From Zygaena filipendulae (Eukaryota > Arthropoda > Insecta > Lepidoptera > Zygaenidae): a stretch of DNA of 64,000 nt. Positions 56,385-64,000 of this stretch are shown here, one piece after another (positions within the stretch are counted from its first letter, which is position 1; each line of letters opens with the position of its first letter). Position numbers and translations under genes: made by a program. The stretch spans positions 1 to 64,000 of the forward strand of contig CAJRBF020000011.1 in the NCBI GenBank assembly GCA_907165275.2, written 5' to 3'. The notes under the pieces were generated by a model. That model had not been told where the DNA came from. It worked only from the letters and a program-made list of their open reading frames with translations, and did no database searches.

Positions 56385-57217
56385 TAATAGGTTATTATTA
56401 AATGAATAGATTAATTATTATTTAAAAAATGTATTGTTTGGTACCTACCTACTTTGAGCTGTTAGTATTTGTACATACTACCTTACATTTAAAAGTTATC
56501 AAGGAATACCAATTGTTATTATTATTCAGTCTACCCGCCCCAATGTTATTGTGGCGGGTTGAATCTTGTTTCTGATTGGTTAATCCGTCTACCCGCCACA
56601 ATGCTATTGTGGCGGGGTAATTCTCTTGTTTCTGATTGGTTAAGTGTAAATGTGTTGTGGAAATTGGAGGGAGAATCTTAGTATAAAAGCCCCTGCTGAC
56701 TACACTACGACATTATTGTAATTATTGTACTATTGTTATCCTGAGTCGTTTGGTGGACATCACGGGCGGCGTTAATCAGTGATATCGAAAGTTAAGTACC
56801 TAGACTTACTCTATTTCAAAACCCATTATTATTGTTTCAATAACTTGTGATTCAATTCTTTTAATAGATATTGTTAACGATGCCATAGCTTCGAGGCTAT
56901 GGAATTATATAGATCCATGCTGATCTTACCTATGTTGAAATGTTATGTTACTTAGGGTGTACCTACTTATATGTATTGATTGTAATTTGACATATAAATT
57001 ATGTTTGAGACATAGTGTTGCTATGGAGTTTCTTCCGCCGCTTCTTCTCCACAGCTATAACACTTTCCGAAGCGGTAGTAATTAAAAGAGTAATCCAACA
57101 AGGAATAAAGGAACATTCATTGAATATCTTGTCATTTCATTTATTTTCTATAACTGCTATGACTCAGGTTTTTACCAGAGGTTCCTAGAGTTTTAAATTA
57201 CCTCCCCTTATCTAACA
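56385..57217 (+). mobile_element. Probable solo LTR (833 bp) in BEL 3 integrase
   Basis: CGTG at 56381-56384 and 57218-57221 flank it, and removing it with one CGTG restores the integrase frame. It has LTR-like parts: a TATA box, an AATAAAG signal (near 57102) and a CTAACA end. No coding frame. If the LTR starts TG, the boundary would move two bases left (56383) and the duplication would be less clear. Confidence 0.6.
56527..56690 (+). promoter_or_regulatory. Promoter-like U3 region with two palindromic units and TATA box
   Basis: Two near-identical units (from 56529 and 56587, 58 bases apart) each hold CCCGCC(A/C)CAAT...ATTGTGGCGGG, a palindrome, and CTGATTGGTTAA, an inverted CCAAT box. TATAAAAG follows at 56682-56689. 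Spacing suits a polymerase II core promoter starting near 56715. Confidence 0.6.
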
Positions 57218-58024
57218 CGTGCAATACATATTGAGATTGTAAGCAGTTTAACAACGCAAGATTTCATAGCTGCTTTCAAGAGATTTGTGGCACGTAGAGG
57301 GCATTGTCAGCATATGTGGAGCGATAATGCTACCAATCTCGTGTCCGGTAATAAGGAATTGATAAGACTCTTTAATCGAAGCATAGAAAGGGTTGGTTCC
57401 GATATAGAAGAGTTATTGGCTAACGACGGAACGACTTGGCATCACATACCTGCATCGGCACCACACTTTGGTGGTTTGTGGGAGGCCGGTGTGAAATCCA
57501 TAAAACATCATTTACGACGCATTTTGGGCAATACTACATTAACTTATGAAGAGATGTCGACTGTTACCTCACAAATTGAAGCATGTCTAAATTCTAGACC
57601 CATTTCTCCGTTGAGTGATGACCCAGCTGATTTTGCACCATTAACACCTGGACATTTTCTTATTGGAGAAGCACCAATTACAGTACCAGAAGAAAGTCAT
57701 TTAGAAGAAAATGTTAACAGACTGGATAGATGGCAGTTGACACAGAAAATGCTGCAAGATTTTTGGAAGAGATGGTCATCAGAATATTTGACAAGATTAC
57801 AATAGAGACCAAAATGGTTAAAGAAACAACCTAATTTGAATGTGGGTGAATTGGTTCTCGTAAAGGACGACAACATGCCTCCAAGCAAATGGTCGATGGC
57901 CAGAATTTTAGAAACACATCCAGGAGATGATAATTTGATACGAGTTGTTACCATAAAATGTAGAAATTCTGTACTTAAGCGACCAGTCACCAAGATATGT
58001 CGTCTTCCATTGGACACAGATTAA

Positions 58025-58320
58025 ATTACTTAATTAATTTTGCATGTTACATTTTTTTTTTCTTTTGGAAGGACATCACGATGTCCTTGGTGGGTGGTAT
58101 GATTGATATGTTTTGTTTTGTAAATTAGCCAATAGATGGCGCCCTTAAGTTTATTTACGAGAGTTTATTGTTTGGTTCTCATCAAAATTAGTTTATTAAC
58201 CTAAGATTACATGTTTTTTAAGTTTTGTGCGAGTTCATTACAACTCTCTATTCGATCTCGTCGTTTCATTTTTGGGAGGACCCTTAATAGGCGGTTCAAA
58301 TACCATATAATAATATAAAC
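58025..58320 (+). other. BEL 3 3' flank, possible LTR start
   Basis: A purine-rich TTGGTGGGTGGTA at 58088-58100 could be the polypurine tract, with an LTR starting TGATTGATATG at 58100. No second copy and no definite end (candidates near 58280), so the LTR is tentative. Confidence 0.35.
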
Positions 58321-59559
58321 AAAACTTAATAAAATATAATATAGCCACACCAGAAAACGCAAAATAGTCTGACTTTAAATACATGATGGGTACTAATAAA
58401 ACAATAAACAAACAAAAAGAAAATACAAATTATACAAAATGTTGAGTGAGGGTACCCTACCAACCAAACGACAAAAATATGATCAATAGAATGCACTGCG
58501 CCGTGTTCATTCTCTTTGTTTATACGGCCGACGGCGCACGGCGGCCGCCTTAGCGGTGCGAACATCCGGCAGCGGTGCCAGTAGTGAAAGTTAAACCACC
58601 TACCGACATTTTGGAGCAAACACTTGGTAAGTAAAGACTAAATAAAAGATTCATTTTGATTATTTAGCATACTGTTAAATTATTAGCATTAGTAAGGATA
58701 CCTAGTAAATAAAACAACCTGATTTTAACAAAACTATTCCTTTATGTCTGTATTACCAATTATAATAAAAACTCTTTGATATAATTTGTATCAAATTCTA
58801 TAATAATCAAGCCAGTATAGATAAGCAATAGGAATCTCAAAACATGTTACGCACAAAGTAATCAAATCTCTGAAGCTAAAGTTAAGCTTGAACAGTATAT
58901 TTTATGAGAACAATACAGTAATCACAATTATTATTACAAGCATTAAATAGAGCCAAAACTGTCTACCAATACTTAACTTTCGATGTTATGATGTCTTCCA
59001 TCTAGGAAATCACCAGCACCACTGACCCGATCCTTTGTTGCTGCCATTATGTAAACATGTTCTCCCGCGCGTTTTTCCCGCTATCTCAAATAACATTTTA
59101 TTTACTCTACAGTCTATGAATTCACAATGTTGCCAGTTATTAAATATGAATTGGTCATGGAAATGCAATTTAAATCACTTTAATAAACATTGGTATAATT
59201 ATTTAAATTAAGAATCACAATACATAGCATAAGAATCATAATAATATTAATCAATTTTAATATATTAGTACAGAATACCTAAATCACTATTCACACTCGC
59301 CCATCCTGACATCTTTGCGACCCTGCAAAGTAAAAAGGTTTTGTAAAAATAATTTCACTTTATCTAAATGTAAGACAAATTCAAACCATGATTCTTTTTT
59401 TTATCCAATCCATGTTTCTAAGTTCCACCAACTTCCACTTAACTTCTATCCATTATCCATAATAAGATTTTATTTTATTCCTTAATAACCAATAATATTA
59501 ATAATAATGTTTAGCATTGAACCATTTATCAAATATTTTATATATATTACGTAATTTTC
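58321..59559. other. AT-rich non-coding DNA
   Basis: Nothing coding. One GC patch at 58525-58575 (GCCGACGGCGCACGGCGGCC). Confidence 0.45.
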
Positions 59560-60465
59560 TTCCAAGTTCCAACTGCTACTAAAGTTGCGTTAGCACAATC
59601 ACTCCTTTTACCAATGATCGACTATGCCGATACCTGCTTTACTGACATTAGCGAGGAGCAGCTAAATAAACTTGAGCGCCTCCAGAATCTATGTATCCGG
59701 TTCATATTTGGTCTACGCAAATATGACCATGTCTCCGAATTTCGTACCAAGCTCAAGTGGCTTCCGATTTGCCTTCGCCGGAATGCGCATGTCCTCTTCC
59801 TTCTATATAGCATACTGTTCAATCCACCTTCCCCCAACTACCTAAAAGACCTCTTCGTATTTCAATCTTCTTCCCATAACCTGCCTGTTCGATCATCCCA
59901 GAACTTACTTCTTATGATTCCTGCCCCTAGAACCAACTTTTATGATTATTCCTTCTCTGTACAAGCAGTCCGCTTGTGGAATCCGCTACCTGTAGAGGTG
60001 CGAATAGGCCAAATCACTACCCACCTTTAAGAGCCTGGTGAAGACTTTCTACCTCACTCATGGATCGTGACTCGCTGTAGTGTAACCTTATTATTTATAG
60101 TATGCATCTGTGTTTAAACACATTTATAAAATTAGTATTTATACCCATAAATATTGTACGTATATATTTTCTATGTGTATATTTTATATCTATGCGTGTA
60201 TCTATGTATATCCATTTTTTGTGTATGTCTTTTCTATGTGTCTCTTCTATATTATTTTATGATTCGTTTCACCTATACATATAATATACCAAATCAACAT
60301 ATAAATTTACTGTTTTTGTCCTGTCCACCCAAAGGTTGTCTGGAAAAGATCGCTAGTAAAGCGATAAGATAGCCTTTTGTATGCCTTTATTTATAAATTT
60401 TTATTTTGTTACCACACTAAAATTATTCTTGTATACAATAAAGAGTATTCTATCCTATTTTAAAT
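59560..60465 (+). pseudogene. LINE (CR1/Jockey-like) RT C-terminus with 3' UTR
   Basis: Open 59614-60030: MIDYADTCFTDISEEQLNKL, RLQNLCIRFIFGLRKYDHVS, then AVRLWNPLPVEVR, the typical C-terminal region of many insect LINE reverse transcriptases. A frame change near 60025 precedes the last codons. 60060-60450 is 3' UTR, ending near an ACAATAAAGAGTATTCTATC tail. 5' truncated (no palm, no endonuclease). Confidence 0.82.
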
Positions 60466-60471
60466 TCAACG

Positions 60472-61440
60472 AAAATGGGAAATCTCTCAAAATACTATGC
60501 TGCAGGAAGTAATGAACAAGCTGATGAAAAGTTTAACCATTTGCTCTACATGGATGATATTAAATTGTACGCCACCACGAAAGACCTATGTTATTTGGCT
60601 GATCTTACGGAAACTTTTTCAAAGGAAAAACGTCGGGTCATATTACCTTTCAGATGCAGACTGGCCAACAGATACCTTCGCTTAATGAAAAAGAGACAAG
60701 TACTTGGGCTTCAATCAATCTAAACAATAACAGATCGACAACTAAAAATACAAGAGTGGACTCATAAGGGTATGCATAGACAACACCGGCAAAATTTGTG
60801 CAAGTCTAACGTCGATAAAGAAGCATCCAATGCCTGGCTTACTTGGGGTGAACTGTTTCCCGAAAAAGAAGGATTTATGCTTGCCATTCAAGACCAAGTC
60901 ATCGAAACACGAAACTACCAAAAGCATATACTAAAAGTCCATAATATATCAAATGACAGCTGCAGAAAATGTAACAGTGCCCCGGAAACGATACAGCATC
61001 TCATAAGTGTCTGCAAGTCAATAGTACAAAAAGATTATAAACACCGCTACGACCAGGTTGCTAAGATTATTCATCAGAAACTTGCAAGCAAATCTAAACT
61101 GAGGACGAATGAACCAATTTCTTATTAAAAATACATACCTGACAGTGTTATAGGGAATTCAACCCACAGGCTGTAGAGCACAATATCTGAAAGCTTACAA
61201 AATATACTGACCTCAAAACGAAATAGCAAAAATGTGGAAATTACAGAATATTACCTTCATCCCTGTTGTACTACCACCATCTGAAATCCCTTGTCAACTG
61301 CACCAACCCTTCGCTACCCTCCAATTACTAGGTACACTTACATTATTATGCAGAAGGCGGTAATACTAAATACATGTCGAATCGTCCGCAAACTCCTCCA
61401 AACTGATGACCACACAACTCTTAATACTTCCACTTAAACT
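60472..61440 (+). pseudogene. R2/NeSL-like LINE reverse transcriptase remnant
   Basis: 60475-60640 holds the catalytic box region (HLLYMDDIKLYA). After a gap of lost sequence, 60772-61128 holds the C-terminal domain (KEASNAWLTWGELFPEKEGF; AIQDQVIETRNYQKHILKV) with a CCHC-like finger (CRKCNSAPETIQHLISVC). 61225-61440 continues in other frames (KMWKLQNITFIPVV). The YMDD, linker and finger order is that of R2/NeSL/Utopia-type RTs. Several frameshifts; endonuclease not seen. Confidence 0.75.
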
Positions 61441-63999
61441 AACCTCCACTTGGCTTGGCCCGTGGTTGCCAATTAATACCGGTCTAGCTGAGAAGAATTC
61501 AAAAATCCAAATTCCCATAATAATAATAATCCACTTCACAACACACAGATAAGCGTCTTGACCCCACACTAAGCTATAAGCTTGTGTCATGGCAACCAAG
61601 CAAACTTGGTATACCTATAGGTACTTACTACATATTATTACATATGTCCATATTACACTATAGATATAGTATATTATATATTCACGCCCAGACTGGAAAA
61701 TATAATAATATAACAAAATAAAATATAAAAATACAATAATCTATACATACATAATTATAAATAAAATTTATGTGTCTATTTGTAACTCAAAATTAACAGC
61801 TTTTTTAATAAATGCATAATATGAAAATAAGTATAATTATAATATGGCACCTACATAATATGTCTGTCTGTTCCGGGTAATCTCTAAAACGGCTGGATCG
61901 ATTTTAACTGGACTTTCACTGGCAAATCGTCAAAGTCAAATCATTTATTCAAATTTGGTCCATAATATGACACAGCTAGTAATCAATAAATAAATATATA
62001 TATAAATAAATAAATTTATTTCACACTCTTTATCTCCATTATTTTCAACCATAATTTATAACCATTCATTATTATTCCATTATTTATAACCATTTTATTT
62101 TCAACCATAATTTATAACCATTCATTATTATTCCATTATTTATAGCCATTTTATTTTCAACCATATTTTTTTTATCCAATTCATCCAATTATTCAAGTAA
62201 TTCCATTTTTACCAATATTTTATTCATTTAGTCCAATTTATTCATTAATACCAGAGATCCATTTAATTATTCCATTTATTACTTTTATACCATTCATCAC
62301 TTAGATTATCAACCACTTTTAACCATTACTTTAGTATAGGTAGATCAGGTACATGACCATATATTCCAGTATTTAATTTTTGTACCTAATTACCATTAGT
62401 AATTAAATCCAATAATCAAAATCGCTTTAACTAGTTAACCAGCTAGTTATTCCTTACACAATTGGTAGAGTAAATTCTTTTTCCCTCAAGTACCTAGATT
62501 AAATTGACATTGAAAGAACTTTATTTGACACAACACATACCTAGGTACATTAATTTTAAAAAAAAAGTATGAATAAGGGACTGCTTCCCAACCGCCAAAC
62601 GATCAGAAACGTACCAGGAGATCGCAAGCGCACCAAACCCAAAATTAACTATAAATTCTTCTATGCTACCCACCTGACTCGTCTGTCGAGATTGTATCGG
62701 TCTCAGAGTCTATTTAGAACAATTGTATGTAATCTGACTATGCTTTGACACCTTATGGACAAGTTCTAGTTGAAGAAAAGAAAGAAGTCTATCCATTACA
62801 AACAACCAAGGAAACAAACAAAAATTGATCTTATGTCCTTATTGGCGCCTATCAGATAATATACGGAGATAAAGTTATATAAGTTTGCAAACTTTGTAAG
62901 TTTAGATGTAGTGGGTAGTCTCTGGTACTACTGAACAGATTCTTAAAATTCCTTTATAAAAGATACTGACACAGCACAGGAGTGACACGTACTTTCCATT
63001 TCCAAACAAAGAATTCCTGCCGAAATATCAAAATTCACGCTGGGAAATCAGCGGGGAAACAGATATTTTAATAGGTTAGGTATGGACAAAAGTGAAATAG
63101 GCAATAAGGTAGGTACATTTTATCCAGATGTAAAGGAATTTCGCGGGTTGAATCGCGGGGGATAGTAGGCACCTAGCAGTAAAACATTACTTATCGTTGA
63201 AGGTAAATTATGATAATACTCTAAAACTGATTTTGTTCTCTATACGTATCTATTTAAGTATTATTAATGAATGTTGGCATATAATCAAAAAAGAAAACTG
63301 TGACTATTGTTTTAAACAAGATTCGAATTTGAAAACTAACTTAGAGACCACACTTGAATCGCAACCTTTTAATGTGTTTAACAAATGCATATTACGTTTA
63401 ATTAAATTGTTTAAATTACAGGAGGATTACAGAATAATTTCACAGAAAGTACCTTTACCTATCTATTTTTTTCAAAAGCTCAATGGTTAAATAGAGTTAC
63501 TACTGCATTAATTAACATCAAGTTAAATATTGTGTAATTCCACTACAAATTATTAAGAAAGACTTACCGCTATCACAATAACCACGAGTATACTCCGCTA
63601 CTAAGCGCACTAAAGAAGAAATGCTGTAATTGAATACCCGCGCATAATCACACATTTTTAGACTTATAAGCATTGATATATTCCTATAAGAAAAAAAAAA
63701 TCTCCAGGACTTCAAACCCATTTACTACGAATTCTATCGACACCTGACCTTCATACTTTTATTGGACTACCTCCAAAACCTTTTACAAAAATATCTGATG
63801 GAAGCAATAAGACAAGTTTTAGCGAGCAATCTCGAGTATCTAAATTAACCCGTGTAATCGATATTGTCAGGGAATGCCTCTAAAATCTTTTGTTTCTATT
63901 TATGCCATGTAAATTCATAAGAACGCAAAGTCTTGTGCCACAACTTAGCCAATCCAGTCAAACGTGACTGCACATAATAACTTTTCCATCATCGTTCCA
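61441..63999. other. AT-rich non-coding DNA to window end
   Basis: 61874-61920 (CTCTAAAACGGCTGGATCGA) is a string common in insect dispersed repeats, followed by GTCAAATCATTTATTCAAAT. A frame at 63197-63490 (97 codons) has no family features. Around 63735-63880 one plus frame reads sensibly for about 40 codons (LPPKPFTKISDGSNK) but without start or homologue; it might be a gene relic. Confidence 0.4.
62045..62165. repeat. 56-bp tandem repeat, two units plus
   Basis: TCAACCATAATTTATAACC recurs at 62045 and 62101 with a third start at 62157; period 56. Surrounding ATTCCATT/TTTATAACC strings extend the pattern weakly. Confidence 0.85.
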
Positions 64000-64000
64000 A

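Larger units (their letters stand above)
53760..58024 (+). pseudogene. BEL/Pao 3 pol: protease end to integrase, interrupted
   Basis: Begins inside the protease (QLGWILSGEI near 53805). 846 open codons from 53861 to 56401. These hold reverse transcriptase (RIVFDASSKGPNG; FYMDDLLCGAD), RNase H (HGYSDASMVAYAAVVYV; PRLELCGAVLL; NPADIASRGDSP), integrase zinc finger (TLHGGPSLMLSHLRRRF...KCVVCTRYRA) and the first core Asp region (SGTDLAGPIDL). A probable solo LTR (56385-57217) interrupts the core. It resumes at 57222 with WSDNATNL and APHFGGLWEAGVKSIK, has one premature TAG at 57803-57805, and ends KICRLPLDTD. Gag and the 5' part are missing, cut by the anonymous repeat. Confidence 0.9.

Noticed and set aside
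63197..63490. 97-codon frame as a gene
   Set aside because: No domain, AT-driven Ile/Leu/Lys composition, no neighbouring support.

Overview
The window looks like arthropod (insect) genomic DNA, most probably lepidopteran. That host guess is an inference: AT-rich non-coding DNA full of TAGGTACCTAC-like strings, insect-type BEL/Pao, Ty3/Gypsy, Ty1/copia, piggyBac and LINE families, and no bacterial features. I find no convincing host gene. The window is a nest of mobile elements built in and around a virus-like Maverick/Polinton (adintovirus-like) element.

Layout. 1-2516: a frameshifted protein-primed type B DNA polymerase relic, cut by the window edge. 2517-3905: AT-rich DNA with one small plus-strand gene of unknown function. 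3906-10939: a compact minus-strand cassette of ten open genes, several overlapping by a few bases. In transcription order they are packaging ATPase, an unknown 291-residue protein, a repeat-bearing fibre-like protein, chromodomain integrase, a phospholipase A2 protein, adenain-type protease, a putative minor capsid protein, a tiny basic protein, a putative major capsid protein, and an unknown 166-residue protein. About 11000-11321: tandem repeats and a long palindrome. 11324-41320: a second, degenerate copy of the fibre-like/291-residue/ATPase block, swollen from about 2.4 kb to 30 kb by nested insertions.

The insertions in the second copy are resolved to the base by target-site duplications (TSDs). 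They are a 5'-truncated LINE (12057-12944), a copia element (13110-17754, TSD TTTTA), a second copia element with identical LTRs (17859-22271, TSD GTTTA), and a BEL/Pao element (22936-41029, TSD GGTGT) that splits the ATPase gene. The BEL leader itself holds a 2.4 kb anonymous repeat, a nearly intact piggyBac (30802-33547, TTAA) and a Gypsy element (33952-40387, TSD CTATG). The Gypsy integrase is in turn split by a fold-back-like DNA element (37622-39091, TSD TAA).

41321-63999: more repeats. A possible non-autonomous LTR element (41574-49287) carries tandem arrays and a LINE fragment. It is followed by a 3' BEL fragment with its LTR, a GC-rich LINE-like piece, an inverted second copy of the anonymous 2.4 kb repeat (51427-53758), a third BEL pol gene (53760-58024) interrupted by a probable solo LTR, and two LINE reverse-transcriptase remnants. 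The last 2.5 kb holds only AT-rich repeats.

Working together: the Polinton cassette encodes a plausible virion and integration kit (capsid proteins, maturation protease, packaging ATPase, membrane-active PLA2, integrase). Its polymerase is dead here, so this copy is at best dependent on help. The other genes serve only their own transposition.
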